Assembly: GCF_023078455.1 (NCBI RefSeq)
Contig: NZ_CP095740.1
Location: forward strand, 372,001-436,000
Length of the DNA stretch: 64,000 bases
Direction: 5' to 3'
Source of the DNA: Luteibacter aegosomatis
GTDB taxonomy: Bacteria; Pseudomonadota; Gammaproteobacteria; Xanthomonadales; Rhodanobacteraceae
Part shown: one piece after another, positions 1 through 8,608 of the stretch
Layout of the letters: each line of letters starts with the position of its first letter
Numbering within the stretch: position 1 is the stretch's first letter
Position numbers and translations under genes: made by a program
Notes under the pieces: generated by a model
The model's database searches: none
The model's input: the letters and a program-made list of their open reading frames with translations, nothing else
Told to the model about the DNA's origin: nothing

Positions 1-1375
1 TCGGCTTGCCCGACAGCTCGCCGATGTACGACTTGCCTTCCATCAGCTTCTCGTAGCCGATGTACACCGGCTGGAACAGCACGGGACGGCGCGGCGCGCG
101 CAGGTAGGCGCGTACCGTCATCGCGAGCATGCCGGCGCGCGGCGTGAGCAATCGGCCCGTGCGCGAGCGGCCGCCTTCGATGAAGTATTCCAGCGGTACG
201 CCACGGTCGACGAGCTGCGCCAGGTATTCGTTGAACACCACCGAATACAGCGCGTTGCCCTTGAAGCTGCGGCGAAGGAAGAACGCGCCGCCGCGACGCA
301 GCAGCGGCCCGATCAGCGGCAGGTTGAGGTTGACGCCGGCCGCGATGTGCGGTGGCACCACGCCGGAGTGATGCAGCTGATACGAGAGCAGCAGGTAGTC
401 GGTGTGGCTGCGGTGGCTGGGCACGTACACCACTTCGTGACCGGGCGCGATGGCGCGCACCTTGTCGAAGTGATGCATGGCGATGCCGTCGTAGAGCTTG
501 TTCCAGAAGTTGGACAGCAGGAACGACGTGGAGCGCACCACCGGATGCGAGTAGTCGGCGGCGATCTCCAGCGCGAAGTCGCGCGCCCTCCGCTCGGCCT
601 TGGCCTGGGTGATGTTTTCCTTGCTGGCCGTGGCGGCGACCGCGTCGCGCACCGGTTGCGCGTTGAGCACCGCGTCGACGACCGTGCGGCGGTGCGACAG
701 ATCGGGACCGATGACGGCCGCGCGGATGCGCCGGAAGTGGGTGCGCAGCACGCGGGCGATCTTGCGCGTGAGGCGCTCGGAGGTGAGTCCTTGCGACTCG
801 GTCAGCACGTTGCGCAAGGAGACGGGGGCCGAGAAATGCACGACGGTGTCGCGGCCGTTGAGCAGCAGGGCGAGCATGCGCCGGAAGCGGCCGACGACGA
901 GCCAGTTTTCCGCGAACAGCACGCTGAACCAGCCCGATTCGCGGTTGGGGGCGCGGCCGACGTAGATGGATACCGGCACCACCTGGATGTCGCGTGAGGG
1001 ATCGTCTTCCAGCGCGCGGATGAGCTGGCCGATCGGTTCCTTCGGTCCGCGCGCATCGGTGCGGCCGAACAGCCAGCCGTGACGGCGGCTCAGCGAGAAG
1101 ACGGAGCGCCGCCGGCGTCCGGGCAGTTCGAGCAGTTGCATCGGACTGGGCAGGCCGGCCTCGCGGCATGCGCGCTCCAGGATCAGCGCGTCGGAGGTAC
1201 CGTCGCGCTCGATGGCGTAGCAGACGGCCGCGCCGCCGTGCAGCAGGCCGGCGGGCTCCGCGGGCTCGCGCTTGATCTTCACCCAGGGCTCGAGCAGCCG
1301 GCCCAGCAGCTTGAACCACCAGGGCGAACGGGCGACATGGACGTGCGGATCCGCACTCATCGGAATTTCGGACAT
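1..1375 (-). CDS. plsB: Glycerol-3-phosphate acyltransferase, C-terminal part cut by window edge
   Basis: Inner-membrane enzyme that acylates sn-glycerol-3-phosphate at position 1, the first step of phospholipid synthesis. The reading frame runs from an ATG at 1375 (an in-frame ATG at 1360 is an alternative) off the left edge, giving about 458 codons; the family is usually above 800 residues, so the C-terminal part is missing. The acyltransferase block is clear near residue 305: PSHRSHTDYLLLSY carries the catalytic HX4D motif, followed by GGAFFLRRSF and EGGRSRTGR, the glycerol-phosphate binding blocks. The start has only a weak ribosome binding site. The next gene, a lipoprotein, ends 16 bases upstream on the same strand, so the two may be cotranscribed. 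Identification is secure from the motifs. Confidence 0.95.
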   Translation of the reverse strand, partial: MSEIPMSADPHVHVARSPWWFKLLGRLLEPWVKIKREPAEPAGLLHGGAAVCYAIERDGTSDALILERACREAGLPSPMQLLELPGRRRRSVFSLSRRHGWLFGRTDARGPKEPIGQLIRALEDDPSRDIQVVPVSIYVGRAPNRESGWFSVLFAENWLVVGRFRRMLALLLNGRDTVVHFSAPVSLRNVLTESQGLTSERLTRKIARVLRTHFRRIRAAVIGPDLSHRRTVVDAVLNAQPVRDAVAATASKENITQAKAERRARDFALEIAADYSHPVVRSTSFLLSNFWNKLYDGIAMHHFDKVRAIAPGHEVVYVPSHRSHTDYLLLSYQLHHSGVVPPHIAAGVNLNLPLIGPLLRRGGAFFLRRSFKGNALYSVVFNEYLAQLVDRGVPLEYFIEGGRSRTGRLLTPRAGMLAMTVRAYLRAPRRPVLFQPVYIGYEKLMEGKSYIGELSGKP

Positions 1376-1391
1376 CGTGGGATTGTACGGC

Positions 1392-2342
1392 CTAGCGAAC
1401 GTGGGCGGCGGTCACCGGCGTGGCGGCGCGGGAGGGCTCCGCCGGGATGCTGGTAGCCGGTGCGGGGGTGTTGAGCAAACGGGCATGCTCGGCGCGCACG
1501 TCCTGGAGAAGGTCGCTGTCGTACCAGCGCCCGTCGAGCAGCACCAGGGTGACGTCGGTCTGGATCGGCTTGTCGAGCAGGGTGTAGGTGATCTTCACGT
1601 GGGCCGAGGCGCCGCTGTTCTCCAGCGTGTCGATGCTGGCCGCGTCGAAGCTCTTGTCCAGCGAGAGGCCGTAGACGTCGAGCAGGCGCTTGAGCCCGTT
1701 CCAGCCGGTGGCGTAGGTCGCCATGGATTGCTCGAAGTCCAGCGCGTGCAAGGCCTCGGGCGTGGAGAGATGCGCGTTGCGAGCGGTGTCCACCACGATG
1801 GCGATGGCTTGCTTCGCCTTGGCCTGGTCGCCCCAGGCCACGGTCTGGGTCCATGGCGCGATGACGTTCACCACGTCGCGCAGCTGCCGCTTCTGCGATG
1901 CGTTGAGATCCTTCTCCTGATCGATGGCGGTCAGCGCCATCGACTGGCCGACGCCCGAGATCAGCGGCATCTGGTCCTTGTAGTCGCGATCGAACCGTAC
2001 CAGCACGGGACGGAGGTCGGCGAAGAGCTTCTTCTCGGCATCGGGCTCCGTCAGGCGCTTCACGCCCGCCTCGAAACGTTCGCGATCCTGGGGCTCCACG
2101 GGTGTCTTCGCCGCGTTGCGCAGGGGCCAGTCGGCGCGCAGCGTGGCGAAGTCGGCCGGTGGCAGGGCGTGCCGCCAATACATGTCGAACTTGCCGTCGC
2201 GGATGAGTTCGAGCGAGGCACGCACGGCATCCTCGGGCGAGCCACCGCCCGGCGTGCCCGGCGGTTCCTTGTCCTTGCCGCAGGCGGCGAGCAGGGCGAG
2301 GGCCGGGAGCAGAAGCCAGGCCTTGGGGATGTAGCGGAACAT
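1392..2342 (-). CDS. Conserved lipoprotein of unknown function
   Basis: A 316-residue protein starting at ATG 2342. It begins with a short basic stretch, a hydrophobic core and a lipobox LLAAC with the Cys near residue 20, so it should be a lipid-anchored periplasmic or outer-membrane protein. An upstream extension of the frame to 2426 would precede the signal peptide and is not used. The mature part has alternating helical segments and a C-terminal region (ITYTLLDKPIQTDVTLVLLDGRWY) resembling the beta-rich fold of export-associated periplasmic proteins, but I recognise no family. It lies between a probable small RNA terminator (2427-2463) and plsB. Function unknown. Confidence 0.8.
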   Translation of the reverse strand: MFRYIPKAWLLLPALALLAACGKDKEPPGTPGGGSPEDAVRASLELIRDGKFDMYWRHALPPADFATLRADWPLRNAAKTPVEPQDRERFEAGVKRLTEPDAEKKLFADLRPVLVRFDRDYKDQMPLISGVGQSMALTAIDQEKDLNASQKRQLRDVVNVIAPWTQTVAWGDQAKAKQAIAIVVDTARNAHLSTPEALHALDFEQSMATYATGWNGLKRLLDVYGLSLDKSFDAASIDTLENSGASAHVKITYTLLDKPIQTDVTLVLLDGRWYDSDLLQDVRAEHARLLNTPAPATSIPAEPSRAATPVTAAHVR

Positions 2343-2426
2343 CGGGCGCGCGTCCGTAACCGGCGGGGGAGGCGAGGTTACGAGGCCCCCGGCCGCTTCA
2401 CAAGGGCCGAAGTGTAAGAAATCCAT

Positions 2427-2463
2427 AAAGAAAAACCCCGGAGACCTGAAGCCTCACGGGGTT
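2427..2463 (-). terminator. Rho-independent terminator of the putative small RNA
   Basis: Read on the minus strand: a 7-bp perfect stem AACCCCG/CGGGGTT (arms at 2457-2463 and 2434-2440) immediately followed by TTTTTCTTT. It lies upstream of the lipoprotein start, so it ends a transcript that begins before that gene, not after it. Confidence 0.8.
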
Positions 2464-2530
2464 ATCCGGCCCGAAGCCGGCAAGGGAAATGGCCTTGCCC
2501 GCATTGCTTGAGGCACCACGGGTTTCGGCG
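2430..2530 (-). ncRNA. Putative structured small RNA or leader RNA, about 100 nt
   Basis: There is no coding frame here, but there is a well-formed promoter (2537-2565) and an intrinsic terminator (2427-2463) on the same strand, about 100 nt apart. In between lie compact hairpins: GGCAAGG/CCTTGCC and CCGGC-TTCG-GGCCGG, plus a GCCTCA segment that can pair with TGAGGC inside the terminator stem, an arrangement that could compete with termination. It matches neither the SRP RNA tetraloop core nor the 6S pattern I know. It may be an independent sRNA or an attenuator for the lipoprotein gene 87 bases downstream. The terminator and promoter are seen directly; the RNA itself is inferred. Confidence 0.6.
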
Positions 2531-2536
2531 AGAGCA

Positions 2537-2565
2537 ATGATAGTTGGCCGACATTGTTAATGCAA
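2537..2565 (-). promoter_or_regulatory. Sigma70-type promoter of the putative small RNA
   Basis: On the minus strand, TTGCAT (2565-2560) and TATCAT (2542-2537) are separated by exactly 17 bases. Each hexamer differs from consensus at two positions. The expected start of transcription is near 2530. Confidence 0.65.
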
Positions 2566-2595
2566 TATCAGCAAATCATTACTAACTCGTTGAAT

Positions 2596-3501
2596 TTACT
2601 TGACTCGCAGCGAATCGATCTTCTTCTGCCGGCGAGCTTCCCGCGGCAGAGTGTAGTCGTTGTCGAACATCGCCGCTTCCCAGGCGCCGTAGGTGGGGTT
2701 GGGAAGCACGAACCAGCGCTCGCCGATCCAGGCGGTATAGGGGGCCATCGCCTTCGTCCGCCCCTCGGGGGTGTTGCCGTAGACGTTCGCGAAGTCGGCG
2801 ATCTGGTCGCCGAACTGCATCAGCACGCGGTAGCTCTTGCCCACTTGCTGGCGGCGGCAGCCCTTCTCGCTGCCCGCCTGTTCGCAGCCTTCGACGACGG
2901 TGCCCAGGCCGAGGAACGATGCCTTGCCGGCCACCGGAAGTCCCGCCGAGCGCAGGTTGTCCAGGGTGGCGTCGTCGAGATCCTTCGCGCGGTTGGAGAT
3001 GTAGATCACGGCGATGCCGTGGTCGGCGGCGAACCTCGTGAACTCGACCACGCCCGGCAAGGGACGGGCGATTCCTTCCTTGCACCAGGCGGCCCATTCG
3101 GCCTCGTTGTACTCGGTGCCCGAGCGCACCAGGCGCGCCTGGTAGGGCGAGTTGTCGAGCACGGTCTCGTCCACGTCGAGTACCACGGCGGGTTTGAGGC
3201 CCTTGAGCGACGGATGCCCGGCGCGATCGTCCTTGGGCAGCGCATCCCATGTCGGATCCTTCAACGCCTTGAGAAGTTTCTCCTCGGCGTTGCGATACGT
3301 CTGCAGGTAGATGAAGTCGTGCTCGCTGGCGTCCTGCGACCAGGCCACCGCGTTGAGGTTGTCGTCGGCGGCGGGCCGAGGCGACAGGTCGGCGGCAGGC
3401 TGCGGGGCCGACGCGACGACCGGCGGTTGCTTCGGCGCGCCCGAGGCGCACGCGGAGAGCAGCAGGGCCGCGGCCAGCGCGGTCGGAACGGACTTCAGCA
3501 T
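2596..3501 (-). CDS. Acid phosphatase / 5'-nucleotidase, lipoprotein e(P4) family
   Basis: A 301-residue HAD-superfamily class B/C phosphatase anchored as a lipoprotein; members dephosphorylate nucleotides and NMN outside the inner membrane. ATG 3501 is preceded at 5 bases by AAGGGG; a second ATG at 3516 is less well placed. The lipobox LLLSAC follows a short signal peptide. HAD motif I is VVLDVDETVLDNSPYQ, with the nucleophile and acid/base Asp pair; motif II lies at YISNR; the C-terminal DNDYTLP block is typical of the family. The next gene upstream is divergent (3648). The putative sRNA promoter begins about 30 bases past the stop codon. Confidence 0.92.
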   Translation of the reverse strand: MLKSVPTALAAALLLSACASGAPKQPPVVASAPQPAADLSPRPAADDNLNAVAWSQDASEHDFIYLQTYRNAEEKLLKALKDPTWDALPKDDRAGHPSLKGLKPAVVLDVDETVLDNSPYQARLVRSGTEYNEAEWAAWCKEGIARPLPGVVEFTRFAADHGIAVIYISNRAKDLDDATLDNLRSAGLPVAGKASFLGLGTVVEGCEQAGSEKGCRRQQVGKSYRVLMQFGDQIADFANVYGNTPEGRTKAMAPYTAWIGERWFVLPNPTYGAWEAAMFDNDYTLPREARRQKKIDSLRVK

Positions 3502-3647
3502 GTAAACCCCTTGCATGGATACGGCCTCGCGGCCATGGGCCGGCGATTGTCCGCAGAGTTTACGACAGGGTGACGACGCGCGCGCCCACTGGCACATCGC
3601 CCCCGCGTCCTGACAGACTGCGCCCCACATCCACCGCAAGGCCCACC

Positions 3648-4667
3648 ATGGACGCCGCATCATTCCGGACCCGCGCCGTGTGCATCGCCAGTTACCTCGC
3701 GGCGGGGCTCGGCCTGTTTCTCGTGCTGTACCTGCGGCTGCTTCCCGCGCTCATGGCCGGCCTGCTGGTGTACGAGGTGGTGGTGTCGGTGGCGCCGTTG
3801 ATGGGCCGCCGGCTGTCGGGCGACCGCGCGCGCGTGCTCGCGGTGGCGCTGGTGGGCATCATCGTGGTGGGGCTGCTCACGTTGCTGATCCTGGGCGGCA
3901 TCAGCTTCTTCCGCAACGAAATCGGCAATCCCGAGGATCTCTGGCAGAACAGGCTCATGCCGATGGTGGAGCGTGCGCGCCAGCAGCTGCCGCCGGCCAT
4001 CGTCGATCGCCTCCCCGACAGCGTGGACGCCTTGCGCCTCACGGCGCTGGACTGGGCTCGCTCGCATGCCGTCACCCTGCAGCTGGCCGGCAAGGAAGCC
4101 GCGCGCATCCTCGTGCATATCGTGATCGGCCTGGTGCTCGGTGCCATCGTCGCGCTCAGCCGCACGCGCCCGACGCACCAGGTGGGTCCGTTCGCCGCCG
4201 AACTGAGCCTGCGCGCCGCGCGCCTGGCCGACGCCTTCCACAACATCGTGTTCGCGCAGATCAAGATCTCCCTCGTCAACACCGCCTTCACCGCGATCTT
4301 CCTCGTGGCGGTGCTGCCGTTGTTCGGCGTGCACCTGCCGCTGACGAAGACGCTGATCGTGATCACCTTCATCGTCGGGCTGCTGCCGGTGATCGGCAAC
4401 CTGCTGTCCAACACCGCCATCACCATCGTGGGTCTTTCGGTGGGACTCTACGTGGGCCTGGGCGCGCTGGCCTTCCTGATCCTCATCCACAAGCTCGAAT
4501 ATTTCCTCAACGCCCGCATCGTCGGCGGGCAGATCCGCGCCCGCGCATGGGAACTGCTGGTGGCGATGCTGGTATTCGAGGCCGCCTTCGGGTTGCCGGG
4601 GCTGGTGGCGGCCCCCATCTTCTATGCCTACCTCAAGTCCGAGCTCGAAGCCGCGCGCTTGATCTGA
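3648..4667 (+). CDS. AI-2E family transporter, first tandem copy
   Basis: A 339-residue polytopic membrane protein of the AI-2 exporter (TqsA/YdiK, AI-2E) family. Hydrophobic segments near residues 10-45 and 60-85 are followed by a soluble loop (FFRNEIGNPEDLWQNRLMP) and a C-terminal set of membrane segments with the family block LEYFLNARIVGGQIRAR. ATG 3648 is chosen because the frame upstream lacks hydrophobic or conserved sequence. The gene is followed 52 bases later by a close paralogue in the same direction, pointing to tandem duplication. Substrate is unknown; family members include an autoinducer-2 exporter and Na+/H+ antiporters. Length and motifs are normal. Confidence 0.88.
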   Translation: MDAASFRTRAVCIASYLAAGLGLFLVLYLRLLPALMAGLLVYEVVVSVAPLMGRRLSGDRARVLAVALVGIIVVGLLTLLILGGISFFRNEIGNPEDLWQNRLMPMVERARQQLPPAIVDRLPDSVDALRLTALDWARSHAVTLQLAGKEAARILVHIVIGLVLGAIVALSRTRPTHQVGPFAAELSLRAARLADAFHNIVFAQIKISLVNTAFTAIFLVAVLPLFGVHLPLTKTLIVITFIVGLLPVIGNLLSNTAITIVGLSVGLYVGLGALAFLILIHKLEYFLNARIVGGQIRARAWELLVAMLVFEAAFGLPGLVAAPIFYAYLKSELEAARLI

Positions 4668-4719
4668 CGTTCATCGCGTCCCTGCTGGAATCACGTTCGT
4701 TACGCCAAGGATTTCGTGC

Positions 4720-5736
4720 ATGGCCCCTTCCGACGCCACCTATCGCATCCGCATCGCCAGCTACGTGCTGGCGGGTATCGCCCTGCTCGGCTTCCTCGAG
4801 CTCCACCTGGTGTCCGCCTTGCTCGCCGGCCTGCTGGTCTACGAGGTGGTGGAAGGCCTCATTCCCCTGATCCGGCGCCTCGTGCCGGGCGAGCGGGCGC
4901 GGGTGATCGCGGTGGCCATCGTCGCGGTGGTGGTGGTCGGCGCGATCGTGCTGCTCGTGGTGGCGACCATGGATTTCTACCGGCGCGACATCGGCGATCC
5001 GAGACAGCTATGGGACGTGAAGCTTGTGCCGCTCATCGAGAAGGCGCACGAGCAGTTGCCCGCGTGGATCACCTCGAGCCTGCCCGACAGCCTGACCGAC
5101 CTGCGCACGCAGGGCATGGACCTCGCGCACAAGCACGCGGGCGACCTGCAGCTGGTGGGCACGCACGCCGCGCGCATGCTGGCCCACATCCTGATCGGGT
5201 TGGTGCTCGGCGCGATCGTGGCCATTTCCCACGGTTCCGGCGGCAGGCCGGCGCGTCCGCTCGCCTTCGAGCTGACCACGCGCGCGGGACGCCTGGCCGA
5301 CGCCTTCCACAACATCATCTTCGCGCAGGTGAAGATCTCGGCGATCAACACGACGCTGGCCGCGCTCTTCCTGCTCGTGGCGCTCCCCCTGTTCGGCGTG
5401 CACGTGCCGCTGGCGAAGACGCTGGTGATCGTCACCTTCATCGTCGGCCTGCTGCCGGTGGCGGGCAACCTCATCTCCAACACCCTGATCACCATCGCGG
5501 GTCTGTCGGTGTCGCTGTGGGTGGGCGTGGCGGCACTGGGTTTCCTCGTGGTGGTGCACAAGCTCGAATACTTCCTCAACGCACGCATCGTCGGCGGGCA
5601 GATCCGTGCGCGCACATGGGAACTGCTGGTGGCGATGCTGGTGTTCGAGGCGGCGTTCGGCATCGCGGGGCTGGTGGCGGGGCCGATTTACTATGCTTAC
5701 CTGAAGAGTGAGCTGGAGGCGGAGGGGTTGGTCTGA
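4720..5736 (+). CDS. AI-2E family transporter, second tandem copy
   Basis: A 338-residue paralogue of the gene at 3648, nearly identical in length and topology and sharing exact blocks such as LEYFLNARIVGGQIRAR and ADAFHNI. The copies differ mainly in the soluble loop (DFYRRDIGDPRQLWDVKLVP here) and near residues 145-165, which may set substrate or regulation. ATG 4720 begins the hydrophobic N-terminus directly. It probably shares a transcript with the first copy. A paired palindromic repeat (5743-5845) follows and separates it from the convergent rep gene. Confidence 0.88.
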   Translation: MAPSDATYRIRIASYVLAGIALLGFLELHLVSALLAGLLVYEVVEGLIPLIRRLVPGERARVIAVAIVAVVVVGAIVLLVVATMDFYRRDIGDPRQLWDVKLVPLIEKAHEQLPAWITSSLPDSLTDLRTQGMDLAHKHAGDLQLVGTHAARMLAHILIGLVLGAIVAISHGSGGRPARPLAFELTTRAGRLADAFHNIIFAQVKISAINTTLAALFLLVALPLFGVHVPLAKTLVIVTFIVGLLPVAGNLISNTLITIAGLSVSLWVGVAALGFLVVVHKLEYFLNARIVGGQIRARTWELLVAMLVFEAAFGIAGLVAGPIYYAYLKSELEAEGLV

Positions 5737-5742
5737 GGCGCA

Positions 5743-5845
5743 AGACGCTGGGTCCCCGCCTTCGCGGGAACGACGAGCTACGCGATTCGTCGCCGCCTAT
5801 GAAACAGCCTCACGTCGTTCCCGCGAAGGCGGGAACCCAGCGTCT
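5743..5845. repeat. Paired inverted palindromic repeat, family C
   Basis: Two 33-bp arms (5743-5775 and 5813-5845) are inverted copies with one mismatch, separated by 37 bases. Each arm itself contains a hairpin, CCCGC-CTTC-GCGGG. It lies between convergent genes; the second arm touches the rep stop codon. The same element, with compensated stem changes, recurs at 42739-42840. Confidence 0.9.
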
Positions 5846-7839
5846 CACGCTCCCCCCGCCAGCATCGCGCGGATCCGCTCCATGTGCGCCTGCGCCGTCT
5901 CCTTTTTCACCTCGGCGTCGGCTTCCGGATCCTTTCCGTCCCAATGCAGGTCGTCCTGCGGCAGCTCGTCGAGGAAGCGGCTCGGGTCGTTGGAAAGGAT
6001 CTCGCCGTACTTGCGCGACTTCGCGGCGAAGGACAGCGTGAGCGCCTCCTTGGCCCGCGTGATGCCCACGTACATCAGGCGGCGTTCCTCGTCGAGGCGC
6101 CCTTCGTCGATCGCCCCTTCGTGCGGCAAGGTGCCGTCCTCGCAGCCCACGATGAACACGAAGCGGAACTCCAGTCCCTTGGCCGAGTGCAGCGTCATCA
6201 TGCGCAGCGCGTTGCCCGGATCGTCGCGGTCGGCATGGCTGAGCAAGGCCAGCTGCTGCGCGATGTCGCCGGTGCGACCGCCGTCGCGGCCCATGGCGCG
6301 GAACCAGTCCATCAGTTCGCGCAGGTTGCCCAGGCGGCGTTCGCGCAGGTCGGGGTCGGGCGTACTCGCGGCGATGTGCGAGCCGTAGCCGGTTTTTTCC
6401 ACCACCGTGGCGACGAGGTCGGCGGCGCTCTCGTGCACCGCGTGGCTGCGCAGCTCGTCCATCAACCGGGCGAAGCCCGCCAGTGCCGAGGCGGGTCGGG
6501 GCGACAACGACTTCAGCACGGTATCGCTGCGAGCGGCATCGAGCAGCGAGGCGTTGCGGGACTGCGCGATCTGGCCGAGTTTCTCCAGCGACGTGGCGCC
6601 GATCTCGCGCTTGGGCACGTTCACCACGCGCAGGAAGGCGGCGTCGTCGGTGGGATTGGTGAGCAGGCGCAGGTAGCTGAGTATGTCCTTCACCTCGGCG
6701 CGGTCGAGGAACGACAGCGCGCCGCTCAGGTGATACGGCACGCGCGCGAGGCGCAGCGCCTTTTCCAGCGGGCGGGCCTGGAAGTTGCCGCGATAGAGGA
6801 TGCAGAAGTCGTCCCAGCGGCAACCCTTTTCCTTGTATTTCTCGTGCAGGCTCGCGGCGATGGCGGCGATGCGCTCGGCTTCGTGGTCGTTGTCCTTGCA
6901 CTCGAGCACGCGGATGGGCGGGCCTTCGATGTGGTCGCTCCACAGTCGCTTCTCGTGCACGTGCGGGTTGTTGGCGATGAGCTGGTTGGCGGCGCGCAGG
7001 ATGCGTTTCGCGCAGCGGTAGTTCTGCTCCAGCTTGATGACCTTCAACTGCGGGAAGTCGCGGCCGAGCTGGTCGATGTTTTCCGGATTGGCGCCGCGCC
7101 ACGCATAGATGCTCTGGTCGTCGTCACCCACGCAGGTGAACCGGGCTTTGGGACCGGCGATGGCCTTGAGCAGGCGGTATTGCGCGTCGTTGGTGTCCTG
7201 GTATTCGTCCACCAGCAGGTAGCGCAGGCGCTCCTGCCAGATGGCGCGCGCGTCCGCGTCGTTCTCCAGGATGCTCAGCGGCAGGCGGATGAGATCGTCG
7301 AAGTCCACCGCGTTGAACGCGGCCAGCCGTTGCTGGTAGAGATCGTAGATGGTGGCGGCTTCGATCTCGCGCGGGCTGCGCGCGGCGGCCATGGCTTCGG
7401 CGGGCGTCAGGCCCGCGTTCTTCGCCTTGCCCACGAGGTTGCGGATGCCCTGGATCACTTCCGGCTTCACGCCCTTGGGCGAGAGCTCCTTGATCATGTT
7501 GGCGCTGTCGTCGGCATCCAGCACCGAGAAACCGCGGCGCAACTGCGCGCGATCGTGTTCGATCTGCAGGAACTTCAGGCCCAGCGCGTGGAAGGTGCAC
7601 ACGGTGAGCGCCTTCGCGGCGTCGTCGGAAATCAACTTGGAAACGCGCTCGCGCATTTCCTTCGCGGCCTTGTTGGTGAAGGTGATCGCGGCGATCTTCT
7701 CCGCGGCCAGGTGCCGGCGGGAGATCAGGTGCGAGATCTTCTCCGTGATGACGCGCGTCTTGCCGGAGCCTGCGCCGGCCAGCACGAGGAGGGGACCGTC
7801 GCAGTACTCGACGGCCGCGTGTTGTTGGGGATTGAGCAT
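5845..7839 (-). CDS. rep: ATP-dependent DNA helicase Rep
   Basis: A 664-residue superfamily 1A 3'-to-5' DNA helicase that supports replication fork progress and repair. ATG 7839 opens the typical MLNPQQHAAV N-terminus; longer upstream frames are not conserved. Motifs are in order: Walker A LAGAGSGKTRV, motif Ia ITFTNKAAKEM, Walker B LLVDEYQDTN, motif III VGDDDQSIYAWRGA, motif IV LEQNYR, motif V LMTLHSAKGLEF-like (MMTLHSAKGLEF), motif VI YVGITRAKE. Length is close to E. coli Rep, and it lacks the longer C-terminal tail of UvrD, so Rep is preferred. It is divergent from tdk across 115 bases. Confidence 0.95.
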   Translation of the reverse strand: MLNPQQHAAVEYCDGPLLVLAGAGSGKTRVITEKISHLISRRHLAAEKIAAITFTNKAAKEMRERVSKLISDDAAKALTVCTFHALGLKFLQIEHDRAQLRRGFSVLDADDSANMIKELSPKGVKPEVIQGIRNLVGKAKNAGLTPAEAMAAARSPREIEAATIYDLYQQRLAAFNAVDFDDLIRLPLSILENDADARAIWQERLRYLLVDEYQDTNDAQYRLLKAIAGPKARFTCVGDDDQSIYAWRGANPENIDQLGRDFPQLKVIKLEQNYRCAKRILRAANQLIANNPHVHEKRLWSDHIEGPPIRVLECKDNDHEAERIAAIAASLHEKYKEKGCRWDDFCILYRGNFQARPLEKALRLARVPYHLSGALSFLDRAEVKDILSYLRLLTNPTDDAAFLRVVNVPKREIGATSLEKLGQIAQSRNASLLDAARSDTVLKSLSPRPASALAGFARLMDELRSHAVHESAADLVATVVEKTGYGSHIAASTPDPDLRERRLGNLRELMDWFRAMGRDGGRTGDIAQQLALLSHADRDDPGNALRMMTLHSAKGLEFRFVFIVGCEDGTLPHEGAIDEGRLDEERRLMYVGITRAKEALTLSFAAKSRKYGEILSNDPSRFLDELPQDDLHWDGKDPEADAEVKKETAQAHMERIRAMLAGGA

Positions 7840-7954
7840 GGCCGGCCGGAAGACGAAGGGCGGACGAGGCCCCGGATGGTAGCAGGTGCCGGTCTCGGGG
7901 GCAGGTGGGCCGGGCTTCGGATACCATGTCGGGTCGCGACCCGACCGAAAGCCC

Positions 7955-8608
7955 ATGGCCAAGCTGTATTTCTATTACTCGGCGATGAACGCCGGCAAGA
8001 CCACCACCCTGCTGCAGAGCGCGCACAACTACCACGAGCGCGGCATGCGCACGCTCATCCTCACGCCGGCCCTGGACGACCGCTACGGCGAGGGCGTGGT
8101 CGCTTCCCGCATCGGCCTGCAGGCCCGGGCCATGCGCTTCTCGGGCGAGGAGAACCTGCTCGCCGTCGTCGAGCGCGACATCGCCTCGCGCGGCCCGCTG
8201 CATTGCGTGCTGGTGGACGAAGCCCAGTTCCTGTCCAAGGCCCAGGTCTGGCAGCTCACCGACGTGGTCGATCGCCTGGGCATCCCCGTGCTGGCCTATG
8301 GGCTGCGCACCGATTTCCGCGGCGAGCTCTTCGAGGGCAGCCAATACCTCCTGGCCTGGGCCGACAACCTCGACGAGATCAAGACCATCTGCCATTCCGG
8401 GCGCAAGGCCACCATGGTGGTGCGCGTGGACGAACACGGCCGCGCGGTCACCCAGGGGCCGCAGGTTGAGATCGGCGGCAACGACCGCTATGTCTCCGTG
8501 AGCCGCGCCGAGTTCAAGACCATCACGGCCGGCGAAGGCCGCATCGAGCTGCAGCAATCCGTGCTGCCGCTGGGCGAATCCGATTCCGACGAAGGAAAAC
8601 CGACGTGA
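7955..8608 (+). CDS. tdk: Thymidine kinase with a degenerate zinc site
   Basis: A 217-residue type II thymidine kinase; it phosphorylates thymidine to dTMP in salvage. ATG 7955 begins [16 protein letters not shown], holding the P-loop; LVDEAQFL carries the catalytic Glu; [12 protein letters not shown] is the lid/substrate segment; GGNDRYVSV is the thymine-binding block. In the E. coli enzyme the structural zinc is held by residues in CFC and in VCRKH; here those segments read CHS and VSRAE, so three of the four expected ligands are missing. The core active site is intact. Its stop overlaps the next gene's GTG start by four bases, so the pair is translationally coupled. Confidence 0.93.
   Translation: MAKLYFYYSAMNAGKTTTLLQSAHNYHERGMRTLILTPALDDRYGEGVVASRIGLQARAMRFSGEENLLAVVERDIASRGPLHCVLVDEAQFLSKAQVWQLTDVVDRLGIPVLAYGLRTDFRGELFEGSQYLLAWADNLDEIKTICHSGRKATMVVRVDEHGRAVTQGPQVEIGGNDRYVSVSRAEFKTITAGEGRIELQQSVLPLGESDSDEGKPT

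Noticed and set aside
2430..2530. Identity as SRP 4.5S RNA or 6S RNA
   Set aside because: The GGAAGCAGC-type SRP core and the 6S central bulge are not present.
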